A stretch of 64,000 bases of DNA from Streptomyces sp. SID13031 (GTDB lineage: Bacteria > Actinomycetota > Actinomycetes > Propionibacteriales > Kribbellaceae): NCBI RefSeq assembly GCF_010548305.1, contig NZ_JAAGLV010000024.1:1-64000 (forward strand), read 5' to 3'. This document shows, piece after piece, positions 16,414 through 25,106 of the stretch (position 1 is its first letter; every line of letters begins with the position of its first letter). The translations under genes were made by a program, and so were the position numbers. The notes beneath the pieces were generated by a model. It was not told where the DNA came from. It did no database searches and saw only the letters and a list, made by a program, of their open reading frames with translations.

Positions 16414-16429
16414 GCGCTCCACCTCTCGC
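16280..16429 (+). ncRNA. Predicted TnpB guide RNA (omega/reRNA)
   Basis: In characterised TnpB systems the guide RNA scaffold overlaps the tnpB 3' end, finishes at the element right end, and continues into flanking DNA as the guide. Here that places the terminal hairpin at 16385-16401 and the guide from 16414 (gcgctccacctctcgc). The 5' end given is an estimate only. The guide would match the livH 3' end next to TTGAT, that is, the empty site of this locus. Confidence 0.45.
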
Positions 16430-17295
16430 GTCCCGAACAGGCCGTACGGTTTGACCAGCAGGACGAGCAGCATCAAGAGGTAAGGCACGACCAGGAAGAA
16501 GTCCCCGCCGAAGACCGGACTGAGGTTGCCGCCGTAGTTGCCCACCAGCGCCTCCACCACGCCGATCGCGAGCCCGGCGACCACCGCGCCGCCCAGCGAG
16601 TCGAGACCACCCAGGATGATCACCGGCAAGGCTTTCAAAGCGGTGAGCCAGAGGTTCTGTTCCAGCCCGATCCCGGTCGACAGGAAGACGCCGGCCAGTC
16701 CGGCCAGCATCGCCGCGAGCGCCCACGACAGCGAGAACACCCGACCGACCGAGACACCCTGGGCCTGCGCCACCTCCTGGTCCGACGAGGCCGCGCGCAT
16801 GGCCAGGCCGGTCCGCGACCAGCGGTAGAAAGCGAACAGGGCCGCGACCACCACCACCGTGGTGACGAGAGTGGCGAGGTACCGCTGGTCGATCGTGACC
16901 CCGAGGAAGGTCGTTTGCTTCAGGCCCCAGGGATCGCCCATCTGGCGGATGTCCAGGCCGATGAAGGAGTTCACCACCGTCCGGATCACGATGTCGACGC
17001 CGAGGGTGATGATCGCGATCACGAAGACCGGCTTGCCGATCATCGGCCGCAGCGCGACCCTTTCCACCCCGATCCCGAGCAGCGCCGTCAGCAGCAGCGA
17101 GACGAGCACGGCCAGGAAGAAGTTCATCGACAGCACGAGATGGCTGACCAGGACGCCGCCCGCCATCATGAAGGCCGGCTGGGCGAAGCTGATCACCCGC
17201 ATGGACTTGTAGATGATGACGAACCCCAACGCCAGCAGGGCATAGATCGAGCCGTTGCCGAGGCCGCGGACCACCGTGGCCAGGAGATCGTTCAC
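16408..17295 (-). CDS. livH: Branched-chain amino acid-type ABC transporter permease LivH, C-terminus altered by the insertion
   Basis: The 295-residue permease has about eight membrane helices and LivH features (GLGNGSIYALLALGFVIIYK, GLAMRAASSDQEVAQAQGV, LPVIILGGLDSLGGAVVAGLAIG). The GTG at 17295 overlaps the ligase stop as GTGA. It now ends GTREVERI at a TGA supplied by the right end of the TnpB element. Joining the element's flanks continues the frame with NQKDGISPRPMR and a stop overlapping livM. Twelve C-terminal residues have therefore been lost. They lie outside the membrane core, so function may survive. Confidence 0.92.
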   Translation of the reverse strand: MNDLLATVVRGLGNGSIYALLALGFVIIYKSMRVISFAQPAFMMAGGVLVSHLVLSMNFFLAVLVSLLLTALLGIGVERVALRPMIGKPVFVIAIITLGVDIVIRTVVNSFIGLDIRQMGDPWGLKQTTFLGVTIDQRYLATLVTTVVVVAALFAFYRWSRTGLAMRAASSDQEVAQAQGVSVGRVFSLSWALAAMLAGLAGVFLSTGIGLEQNLWLTALKALPVIILGGLDSLGGAVVAGLAIGVVEALVGNYGGNLSPVFGGDFFLVVPYLLMLLVLLVKPYGLFGTREVERI

Positions 17296-19151
17296 CGCAC
17301 ACCTCCGCGGTACATGGACTCCACCAGTTCGGCGAAGGCGCTGGTGACGGCGCCGCGTTTGACCTTCTGGGTCGCGGTGAGCTCCCCGTCCTCGTGTTCC
17401 AGCAACTTCGGCAGCAGCCGGAACGACTTGACCTGCTCGACCGTGGCGAACCGCGCGTTGATCTCGTCGACGATCCCCTGCACGAGCGCGACCACCTCGG
17501 CCTTCGAGGCCAGATCGCCGTACGTCGAGTACGGCAGCCGGCGCAACTGGGCCCAGTGGCCGACGGTGTCCGGCTCGATCCCGATCAACGCGGTCAGGTA
17601 CTTGCGCCGGTCCCCGATCACCACCACCTCCTTGATGTACGGCGAGGCCTTCAGCGCGTTCTCCAGCTCGGAAGGCGCGACGTTCTTGCCGCCCGCGGTG
17701 ATGATCAGGTCCTTCATCCGGTCGGTGATCCGCAGGTGCGTGCCGTCGACCCACTCCCCCACGTCGCCGGTGTGCAACCAGCCGTCCGGGTCGAGCACCC
17801 GCTCGGTCGCCTCCGGGTCGTGCCAGTAGCCGGCGAAGGTGCCCGCGTGCCGGGTGAGGATCTCGCCGGTGGTCTCGTCGATCCGCAGTTCCACGCCGGC
17901 GTGCCGCTCGCCGACCGTGCCGAGCTTCACCCGGCCGGGCCGGTTCGCCGTCGCCACGGCCGAGTTCTCGGTCATCCCGTACACCTCGTGCATCGGCAGC
18001 CCGAGCCCCATGAAGAACCGCAGTACTTCGGGCGCGATCGGCGCGGCGCCAGACGCGGCGTACCGGACCTTGCGCAGGCCGACCCGGTCCAGCAAGGCCC
18101 GGTAGCAGACGACGTACCCGATCGCGTGGACCAGCCTCGAAGCCGCCGTGTGCTTGCCGCCGTTGGCAGCGAGGATGCTGCCGATCCAGTCGGCTCGGCG
18201 CAGCCAGAAACCGCCGACGCTCCGCTTCACCAGACCGGCCGACCCGATCCGGATCTGCACACCGGCCGCGATCTTCTCCCAGATCCTCGGTACGCCGAAC
18301 AGAACCGACGGCTGGACCTCGTGGAGATTGGCGGCGACGGTCTCGATCGACTCCGCGAAGTGCACGCAGACCCCGGCCCCCGCGCCGAACCAGCAACTGA
18401 AGACCCGCTCGGCCACGTGGCACAACGGCAGATAGGACAGCACGCTGTCCTTGGACGATGGCGGCGGCGAGGCGAAGCCGCCGCGCTCGACCAGCTCCTG
18501 GATCGCGTAATCGACGTTGGCGACCGTCAGCATCACGCCCTTCGGCGGCCCGGTCGTCCCGGATGTGTAGACCAGGGTCGCCACGTCGTCCGGCCTGACT
18601 GCGCCCATCCGCTCGTCCACGGCACCCGGGTGGCTCTCGCGATGTTCGGTGCCCAGGGCAAGAAAGTCGGGCCAGGCGAGCAACCGCGGATCGTCGTACC
18701 GGTGCCTGATACCGCGCGGCTCCAGATAGACGATGCGTTCCAGGTCCGGCAGCTCATCGGCGACGGCGAGCGCCTTGTCGACCTGCTCCTGGTCCTCCGC
18801 GATCAGCACTCTGGTGCCGGAGTGGCGAAGCAGGTAGGCGACCTCCGCGACCGGGTTCGTCGGGTAGAGCCCGACCGTGACGGCGCGTACCGACACCGCG
18901 CCGATGTCGGTGTACAGCCACTCCCGCCGGTTCTCCGAGTGGATCGCGACGCGGTCGCCCGGCTCGATGCCGAGGGCAAGCAAAGCGTGGCCGACCAGCT
19001 CGGCGGTCAGCCAGTACTGCGACCAGCTGACCTGCTGCCACAGGCCCAGGTCCTTCTCCCGCAGGGCGATCAGGTTCGGCGTCGTGACGGCCCGATCCCG
19101 GACCCGGGTCGCGATCGTGGCCGGCCGGACCGGCGCCGTCACAGTGCTCAT
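17292..19151 (-). CDS. AMP-dependent acyl-CoA synthetase (long-chain fatty acid-CoA ligase type)
   Basis: The 619-residue enzyme belongs to the FadD/long-chain AMP-forming family. The phosphate-binding loop YTSGTTGPPKGVML, the adenylate motif YGMTENSA, the GEILTRHAGTFAGYWHDPEATERVLDP region cut by the GWLHTGDVGE block, and the lysine-bearing ITAGGKNVAPSELENALK are all present. It would convert a carboxylic acid to its CoA thioester. It sits between livG and livH with GTGA/ATGA overlaps on both sides, so it is an integral part of the transporter operon. Import followed by CoA trapping of an acyl substrate is a reasonable inference. Confidence 0.93.
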   Translation of the reverse strand: MSTVTAPVRPATIATRVRDRAVTTPNLIALREKDLGLWQQVSWSQYWLTAELVGHALLALGIEPGDRVAIHSENRREWLYTDIGAVSVRAVTVGLYPTNPVAEVAYLLRHSGTRVLIAEDQEQVDKALAVADELPDLERIVYLEPRGIRHRYDDPRLLAWPDFLALGTEHRESHPGAVDERMGAVRPDDVATLVYTSGTTGPPKGVMLTVANVDYAIQELVERGGFASPPPSSKDSVLSYLPLCHVAERVFSCWFGAGAGVCVHFAESIETVAANLHEVQPSVLFGVPRIWEKIAAGVQIRIGSAGLVKRSVGGFWLRRADWIGSILAANGGKHTAASRLVHAIGYVVCYRALLDRVGLRKVRYAASGAAPIAPEVLRFFMGLGLPMHEVYGMTENSAVATANRPGRVKLGTVGERHAGVELRIDETTGEILTRHAGTFAGYWHDPEATERVLDPDGWLHTGDVGEWVDGTHLRITDRMKDLIITAGGKNVAPSELENALKASPYIKEVVVIGDRRKYLTALIGIEPDTVGHWAQLRRLPYSTYGDLASKAEVVALVQGIVDEINARFATVEQVKSFRLLPKLLEHEDGELTATQKVKRGAVTSAFAELVESMYRGGVR

Positions 19152-19975
19152 GGCCGGTCCACGATCCGGTGCTCCTCGCCCAGGTAGGCGCGCACGACAT
19201 CGGGATCGGTAGCCACCTCCCGCGGTTTGCCGGTCCGGATCGGGCGGCCGAAGTCGACCACCATGATCCGGTCGGCCAGATCCATCACCAGCCCCATGTC
19301 GTGCTCGACCATCACCATCGGCAGGCCGAGTTCGTCGCGGATGTCGAGGATGAACCGGGCCATGTCCTCGGTCTCCTCCAGGTTCATCCCGGCGACCGGC
19401 TCGTCGAGCAGCAGCAACTTCGGCTCCGAGGCGAGCGCCCGGCCGAGTTCCACCCGCTTCTGCACGCCGTACGGGAGCAGGCCGACCGGCATCCGCCGCC
19501 ACTGCGCGAGCTCGAGGAAGTCGACGATCTCCTCGACCGCCCGCCGATTGGCGAGTTCGTTGCGGCGAGCCTTCCCGAGCCGGCCGAACGCCGCGAGGAC
19601 ACCGTACGGGTGGTGATGATGGCGGCCGAGCATCAGGTTGTCGAGCACGGTCAGGTTCGAGAACAGCTCGATGTTCTGGAAGGTCCGGGCGATCCCGAGC
19701 CGGGCGATCGCGTGCGGACGCAGGCCGATCAGGTCCTGCTCGCCGAACCGGACGGAGCCCCGCTGCGGCCGGTAGACCCCCGAGAGCACGTTGAAGATGG
19801 AGGTCTTGCCCGCGCCGTTCGGGCCGATCACCGCGAACAGCTCGCCGGCCCCCACGGCAAAGCTGACTCCGTTGAGCGCGGTGACACCGGAGAACTCGAG
19901 CAGTACGTCGTCGAAGGTGAGCACCGGCGGCGGAGCCGGCCGGGTGGACTCGGGCCGGGTCTCGGTGGCGGTCAT
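19148..19975 (-). CDS. livG: ABC transporter ATP-binding protein LivG
   Basis: The 275-residue ATPase has Walker A GPNGAGKTS, a Q-loop FQNIELFSNLTVLDNLMLG typical of LivG, signature LLPYGVQKRVELGRAL (with PYG in place of LSGG, common in this family), Walker B LLLLDEPVAGMN and switch histidine VEHDMGLVM. The LivG-specific tail DPDVVRAYLGEEH closes the protein. The ATG at 19975 overlaps the livF stop and is preferred over the GTG three codons upstream. It energises the LivHM channel. Confidence 0.93.
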   Translation of the reverse strand: MTATETRPESTRPAPPPVLTFDDVLLEFSGVTALNGVSFAVGAGELFAVIGPNGAGKTSIFNVLSGVYRPQRGSVRFGEQDLIGLRPHAIARLGIARTFQNIELFSNLTVLDNLMLGRHHHHPYGVLAAFGRLGKARRNELANRRAVEEIVDFLELAQWRRMPVGLLPYGVQKRVELGRALASEPKLLLLDEPVAGMNLEETEDMARFILDIRDELGLPMVMVEHDMGLVMDLADRIMVVDFGRPIRTGKPREVATDPDVVRAYLGEEHRIVDRP

Positions 19976-20757
19976 GACAACCACCGCTTTCGGCGCCGGT
20001 AGTGCTTCACGTCGCGAAACGATCTGGACGATCCCTCTGCACCGAGGCCGAGGTAGAACTCGCGGACATCGCCGTCCTCCAGCAGTACGGCGGCCGGCTT
20101 GTCCATCACCATCGCGCCGTTCTCCAGCACATATCCGTGCTCGGCGATCGCCAGCGCCATCGCGGCGTTCTGCTCGACGAGCAGCACCGTCGTACCGGCT
20201 TTATTGATCTCCACGATCACGTCCCGGATCTGCTGCACGATCATCGGCGCCAGCCCCAGACTCGGCTCGTCCATCAGCAGGTACCGCGGATCTGACATCA
20301 GGGCCCGCCCGATCGCGAGCATCTGCTGCTCACCGCCGGACAGGTAGCCGGCGGTCTTGCGCCGCCGGTCGGCCAGTACCGGGAACAGCTGGTAGGTCCT
20401 GTCCAGGTTCGTCTTCAGCGACCGCGGGGCGACATGCCCGCCGATCCGCAGGTTCTCCTCGACCGTCAGGTCGGCGAAGATCCGCCGGCCCTCCATCACC
20501 TGTTTGATGCCCAGGGCAGCTATCCGGCTGGCGCCCAGGCCGTGGATGGGTTCACCGTCGAGGGTGATCGCGCCGCGGCGTACGTCGCCGCCGTGCACGT
20601 CCAGCAATCCGGAGATGGCCCGCAGCAGCGTGGATTTGCCGGCGCCGTTGGCCCCGAGCAGGGCAACGATCTGCCCTTGCGGGACCTCGAGGCTGACGCC
20701 CCGCAGTACCAGCATCACATCGTCGTAGACGACCTCGAGATTCGTCGCTGCCAGCAC
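19972..20757 (-). CDS. livF: ABC transporter ATP-binding protein LivF
   Basis: The 261-residue ATPase has Walker A GANGAGKST, Q-loop KQVMEGRRIFADLTVEENLRIGG, signature YLSGGEQQMLAIGRAL, Walker B YLLMDEPSLGLAP and switch histidine region LLVEQNAAMALAIAEHGYVLENG, all characteristic of LivF. The GTG at 20757 is chosen because AGGAGG lies six bases before it. It is the first gene of the operon, so the promoter should lie at about 20758-20900. The C-terminal tail after EFYLG is slightly longer than usual. Confidence 0.93.
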   Translation of the reverse strand: MLAATNLEVVYDDVMLVLRGVSLEVPQGQIVALLGANGAGKSTLLRAISGLLDVHGGDVRRGAITLDGEPIHGLGASRIAALGIKQVMEGRRIFADLTVEENLRIGGHVAPRSLKTNLDRTYQLFPVLADRRRKTAGYLSGGEQQMLAIGRALMSDPRYLLMDEPSLGLAPMIVQQIRDVIVEINKAGTTVLLVEQNAAMALAIAEHGYVLENGAMVMDKPAAVLLEDGDVREFYLGLGAEGSSRSFRDVKHYRRRKRWLS

Positions 20758-20952
20758 GTACGGCCTCCTGGATCCCCGAAGGTTCCAACCGTTCTGGCGA
20801 GTGAGTGTGACAGTACCGATGTCATCTATGGAAGAGTTCCGGCCCGAAAATCGGACGCCACTCCCCAAACTGTGATCGAGCCCGAAAGGGTCCCCAGACA
20901 AGCGACTTCCAGCCAGTCAGGAGCAAACCAAGGCAACACCTTGGTACAAATG

Positions 20953-21316
20953 CTAGGCGCGACCGCCGCGCTGCCAGCGCCTCGCGGTGAGCACCGCCGG
21001 CGCGCCACACCATTCGTCCGCGACCGGCTGGACGATCGCCAGCGCCTCGTCCGGGAGCACGCTGAGGGCCGCGACCATCCCGACGGACCGCGATCCGTCA
21101 TCCTCAACGAGCCTGGCCACAAAGCTCAACCGACTGTCCGGCGCCCGGAGCTCGGCAACAGCTCCCCGTGTGGTCCTCGCCATCGGAGGACAGCGTCGGT
21201 CCGCGCAGAATGAGCCGATCGGCGAACCGATCCAGATAAGACCAGTGCGCCTCGCTGTGCTCGATCAGCCCTGGCAGAACGCCAGGCTTGTCCTCGGCGT
21301 GGACGTAGTACGCCAC
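20953..21316 (-). pseudogene. YciI-like gene split by a frameshift
   Basis: From a GTG at 21316 (overlapping the hisH TAG) the frame reads VAYYVHAEDKPGVLPG, then HWSYLDRFADRLILRGPTL and DGEDHTGS, a clear YciI-family start. It then runs into unrelated residues and stops at 21104. In the adjacent frame YciI-like sequence resumes (VAELRAPDS, then DDGSRSVGMVAAL, LPDEALAIVQ and VLTARRWQRGG) and stops at 20953. One or two bases gained or lost near 21163-21170 would join them. The second half repeats the DDG-xxxx-G element, so the ancestor may have had two YciI-like domains. It could also be an assembly error. Confidence 0.6.
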
Positions 21317-21960
21317 TAGAAGGATCGGATCCAGTTGGCCAGCAGCTCGGCGCCGGCGTCGCCCGACTTCTCCGGGTGGAACTGGGTCGCGGTGAGCGGC
21401 CCGTTCTCGACCGCGGCGACGAACCGGTCCCCGCCGTACTCCGTCCAGGTGACCGTCGGCGTCACGGAGGCCCTGGTGTCGGTGAGGTGCCATTCGCGCA
21501 CGCCGTACGAATGGACGAAGTAGAAGCGCTCCTTCTCGATTCCCTCGAAAAGCTTCGTCGCGCCCTCGACGGCGACGGTGTTCCAGCCCATGTGCGGCAC
21601 CGGCTCGGCACCCGTCGGCTGCAGCCGCTCGACCGTCCCCGGCCACTGGTGGCAACCGTCCGTCTCGACACCATGTTCGATGCCCTTGGCAAACAAGATC
21701 TGCATGCCGACGCAGATCCCGAGCACCGGCCGGCTGCCGGTCAGCCTGCGATCGACGATCTCGTCGCCCCGAACCGCCTTCAGCCCGGTCATACAGGCCT
21801 CGAAGGCGCCGACGCCGGGGACCAGTAGTCCGTCGGCGTTCAGCGCCTCGTTGTAGTCGCTGGTCACCGTGACGTCCGCGCCGACGCGTTGCAGAGCGCG
21901 CTCCCCCGAGCGGATGTTGCCCGAGCCGTAGTCGAGCAGAACGACCTTCTTCGACGTCAC
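21316..21960 (-). CDS. hisH: Imidazole glycerol phosphate synthase, glutaminase subunit HisH
   Basis: HisH supplies ammonia from glutamine to HisF in histidine synthesis. The 214-residue class I amidotransferase has the start VVLLDYGSGNIRSGERAL, nucleophile cysteine in PVLGICVGMQILF, and the His/Glu pair in ATQFHPEKSGDAG. GTG at 21960 overlaps the hisB stop (GTGA). Its partner hisF and the usual next gene priA/hisA are not in this window. Confidence 0.95.
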   Translation of the reverse strand: MTSKKVVLLDYGSGNIRSGERALQRVGADVTVTSDYNEALNADGLLVPGVGAFEACMTGLKAVRGDEIVDRRLTGSRPVLGICVGMQILFAKGIEHGVETDGCHQWPGTVERLQPTGAEPVPHMGWNTVAVEGATKLFEGIEKERFYFVHSYGVREWHLTDTRASVTPTVTWTEYGGDRFVAAVENGPLTATQFHPEKSGDAGAELLANWIRSF

Positions 21961-22556
21961 AGAGCGCCCTTGGTCGACGGGATGCCCGGCTGCCGCGGGT
22001 CGAGCTCGGCGGCGGCCCGCAGTGCCCGCGCGAACGCCTTGAACTGCGCCTCGACGATGTGGTGCGGATCGCGACCGGCCAGCACCCGGATGTGGATGCA
22101 GATCGCGGCGTTGAACGCGAGCGTCTCGAACACGTGCTGGGTCAGCGAGCCGGCGTAGTCGCCACCGATGATCGCGTAGACCTGCCCGTCGGGCTCGCCC
22201 GTGTGGACGCAGTACGGACGGCCGGACAGGTCGACCGTGCAGTGCACGAGCGCCTCGTCCAGCGGCACGGTCGCGTCGCCGAAGCGGCGGATCCCGCGCT
22301 TGTCGCCCAGCGCCTCTTTCAAAGCCTGGCCGATGCCGATCGCGGTGTCCTCGACGGTGTGGTGCGCGTCGATCTCGAGGTCGCCGACCGTGTTCACGTG
22401 CAGGTCGAGCAGCGCGTGCTTGGCCAGCGCGTTGAGCATGTGGTCGTAGAAGCCGACGCCGGTGGAGATCTCCGCGCGCCCGGTACCGTCGAGGTCGAGC
22501 TCGACGAGCACCTTGGACTCGCTGGTCTCCCGGTCGATCCGGGCCGTCCTAGTCAT
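21957..22556 (-). CDS. hisB: Imidazoleglycerol-phosphate dehydratase HisB
   Basis: The 199-residue enzyme dehydrates imidazoleglycerol phosphate. The duplicated fold carries paired manganese-binding motifs: GFYDHMLNALAKHALLDL with DLEIDAHHTVEDTAIGIGQAL, and HVFETLAFNAAICIHIRVLAG with DPHHIVEAQFKAFARALR. Start and stop overlap hisC and hisH by four bases each. It is a monofunctional HisB, as in most actinobacteria. Confidence 0.96.
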   Translation of the reverse strand: MTRTARIDRETSESKVLVELDLDGTGRAEISTGVGFYDHMLNALAKHALLDLHVNTVGDLEIDAHHTVEDTAIGIGQALKEALGDKRGIRRFGDATVPLDEALVHCTVDLSGRPYCVHTGEPDGQVYAIIGGDYAGSLTQHVFETLAFNAAICIHIRVLAGRDPHHIVEAQFKAFARALRAAAELDPRQPGIPSTKGAL

Positions 22557-23671
22557 AGTGACCTTCCTAGATCAGTCTTGAGCACCTTCTCCAGCGAAGC
22601 ACGGAACGCGGCCATCTCTGCGCTGGTACCGATCGACACCCGCAGCCAGCCGTTCGGTCCGGTCTCGCGGATCAGTACGCCGTCGTCCAGCAACGACTGC
22701 CAAACGGCGTGCCGGTCAGCAAAGGTGCCGAAGAGGACGAAGTTCGCATCCGAATCGACCGCGCGCAGCCCCTGCGCCCGCAGCCAGTCCACGGTCTCAT
22801 CCCGCTCCGCCCGCAACTGCTCGACGCGACCGAGCAGCTCGTCGGAGTGCCGCAACGCCGCCCGCGCGACCGCCTGGGTCACCGCCGACAGGTGGTACGG
22901 CAGCCGGACGATGCGCAGGGCATCGACCAGTTGCTTGCTCGCGGCAAGGTAACCGACGCGGGCCCCGGCGAGCGCGAACGCCTTGGACGTCGTCCGGGCG
23001 ACCGCGAGATTGGGGTACGACGGCAGCAACGTGACCGCACTCGGCGTCCCGGTCCGCCGGAACTCCGCGTACGCCTCGTCCACCACCAGCACGGCGCCGA
23101 TCGCGGCTGTCCGGGCGGCGACCGCCTCGACCAGCTGGATCGGTAGCGCGGTACCGGTCGGGTTGTTGGGTGAGGCAAGCAGTACGACGGAGGGCCGGTG
23201 TCGCGAGATTGCCGCGAGCGCCTTGCTCTGGTCGAGGGTGAAGTCCTCGGACCGGCGACCCGTGACCCATGCGGTGTTGGTGTTGCGCGCGTACTCCGGG
23301 TACATCGAGTACGTCGGGGCGAACGACAGCGCAGTACGGCCTGGTCCGCCGAAGGCCTGCAGCAGGTGCAGCATGACCTCGTTGGAGCCGTTGGCCGCCC
23401 AGACCTGCTCGGCGGTGAGCTGAGCACCGGACTCACGACCCAGGTACGCCGCGAGGTCGGCGCGCAGAGCCAGGAACTCGCGGTCCGGGTAGCGGTTGAG
23501 CCCGCGCGCCGCCTCGGCCACCGACGCGGTGATGTCCGCGACGACGGCCTCGCTCGGCGGGTACGGGTTCTCGTTGACGTTGAGCAGGACGGGGACGTCC
23601 AGCTGCGGCGCGCCGTACGGCTCGAAGCTCTTCAGCTCGTCGCGGATCGGCAGCCCATCGAAACGGCCCAT
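22553..23671 (-). CDS. hisC: Histidinol-phosphate aminotransferase HisC
   Basis: The 372-residue PLP enzyme transaminates imidazole-acetol phosphate. It has LNVNENPYPPS at the start, WAANGSNEVMLHLLQAFGGPG, SPNNPTG, VDEAYAEF, and the PLP lysine in TTSKAFALAGARVGY. The C-terminal RETGPNGWLRVSIGT completes the fold I signature. The ATG at 23671 overlaps the hisD stop (ATGA), and the long open frame upstream is discarded as an overlap with hisD. Confidence 0.95.
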   Translation of the reverse strand: MGRFDGLPIRDELKSFEPYGAPQLDVPVLLNVNENPYPPSEAVVADITASVAEAARGLNRYPDREFLALRADLAAYLGRESGAQLTAEQVWAANGSNEVMLHLLQAFGGPGRTALSFAPTYSMYPEYARNTNTAWVTGRRSEDFTLDQSKALAAISRHRPSVVLLASPNNPTGTALPIQLVEAVAARTAAIGAVLVVDEAYAEFRRTGTPSAVTLLPSYPNLAVARTTSKAFALAGARVGYLAASKQLVDALRIVRLPYHLSAVTQAVARAALRHSDELLGRVEQLRAERDETVDWLRAQGLRAVDSDANFVLFGTFADRHAVWQSLLDDGVLIRETGPNGWLRVSIGTSAEMAAFRASLEKVLKTDLGRSL

Positions 23672-25014
23672 CAGTTCCCATCCTTGACTGACGCTGCCTT
23701 GGCTGACGCTGCCTCGAAGCGCACCGACACGGCCGAACCGTGGGCCGGCAGGTCCTCGGCGTTCGCAAGCGCGACCACGTGCCCTGCGACCTCTTGCAGG
23801 GCTTCGCGGGAGTAGTTGACGACGTGCATCGCCTTCAGGAAGCTGCGCACGGACAGACCGGACGAGTGGCAGGCGCAACCCGCCGTCGGGAGGACGTGGT
23901 TCGACCCTGCGCAGTAGTCGCCGAGCGAGACCGGCGACCAGCCGCCGACGAAGATCGCGCCGGCGTTGTTGATCAGCAGCGAACGCTCCTCGGCGTCGAC
24001 CGTCTGGATCTCGAGGTGCTCGGCCGCATACGCATCGACGACGGCCGTGCCCTGGTCCAGATCATCGACCAGTACCACCGCCGACTGCTGCCCATCGAGC
24101 GCCTCGGCGACCCGCTCTGCGTGCCTGGTCGCCGGAACCTGAAGCTCGAGCTCAGCCTCGACAGCAGCGGCCAGCGTCTCGCTCGGAGTCACCAGCACGC
24201 TCGCGGCCATCGGGTCGTGCTCGGCCTGGCTGATCAGGTCGGCGGCAACGTGCGCTGCATTGGCGGAGTCGTCGGCCAGTACTGCGATCTCGGTCGGACC
24301 CGCCTCGGAGTCGATCCCGACCTCGCTCTGCACGAACCGCTTGGCCGCGACGACGTAGATGTTGCCCGGACCGGTGATCAGGCTGACCTTGCGGCAGCCC
24401 TCGAAGCCGTACGCGAGCCCGGCGATCGCCTGAGCGCCGCCCATCGCGTAGACCTCGTCGATCCCGAGCATCGCACACACAGCGAGCACGGTCGGGTGCG
24501 GTAAGCCATCAAATTCCTTCTGCGGCGGCGATGCCAGGGCCAGACTCGTGACACCGGCAACCTGTGCCGGTACGACGTTCATCACCACGCTGGACGCGAG
24601 CGGCGCGCGGCCGCCTGGAACGTAGAGCCCGACCCGCTGCACAGGAACCAGCCGCTGAGTCACTCGCCCACCCGGCGCGGGCTGCGACTCGATGTCGCTG
24701 CCACGCTCGTCCAGGCTGACCTCGCGAACCCGCCGGATCGACTCCTCCAGCGCGCTGCGCACGGCGGGGTCGAGCTCCTCCAGCGCCGTCTTGAGCGCCT
24801 CGGCCGGGACCCGCAGCTCCTCCACGCGCACATGGTCGAACTTCTCGCCGTACTCCCTGATTGCCTCGAGGCCGCGATGACGGACGTCCAGGCAGATCGG
24901 TCGGACGACGTCGAGGGCGGCCTCGACGTCGAATACGGCTCGGGGAACCAGGGCCTGGAGGTCAAGAACCTCACCAGCAGCCACTCGGCCCCGCAGGTCG
25001 ACGCGGCGAATCAT
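23671..25014 (-). CDS. hisD: Histidinol dehydrogenase HisD
   Basis: The 447-residue NAD-dependent, zinc-containing enzyme performs the last two oxidations of histidine synthesis. The motifs VGLYVPGGRAPLASSVVMNVVPA, GPGNIYVVAAKRFV, SEAGPTEIAVLADDSA, ADLISQAEHDPMA and HVLPTAGCACHSSGLSV are all present. It leads the hisD-C-B-H unit. The ATG at 25014 (MIRRVDLRG) is chosen. The extreme C-terminus has a short repeat (AASAKAASVKDGN) from a local DNA duplication. Confidence 0.95.
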   Translation of the reverse strand: MIRRVDLRGRVAAGEVLDLQALVPRAVFDVEAALDVVRPICLDVRHRGLEAIREYGEKFDHVRVEELRVPAEALKTALEELDPAVRSALEESIRRVREVSLDERGSDIESQPAPGGRVTQRLVPVQRVGLYVPGGRAPLASSVVMNVVPAQVAGVTSLALASPPQKEFDGLPHPTVLAVCAMLGIDEVYAMGGAQAIAGLAYGFEGCRKVSLITGPGNIYVVAAKRFVQSEVGIDSEAGPTEIAVLADDSANAAHVAADLISQAEHDPMAASVLVTPSETLAAAVEAELELQVPATRHAERVAEALDGQQSAVVLVDDLDQGTAVVDAYAAEHLEIQTVDAEERSLLINNAGAIFVGGWSPVSLGDYCAGSNHVLPTAGCACHSSGLSVRSFLKAMHVVNYSREALQEVAGHVVALANAEDLPAHGSAVSVRFEAASAKAASVKDGN

Positions 25015-25106
25015 GACGCTCAGTCTAGTGGTCTGCTCCCCTGGCTTCCGCGCGCCGTCTACTGCGCGGACCACGGTCGTGAGTGGTTGCCATTAGGCTC
25101 GACCAC

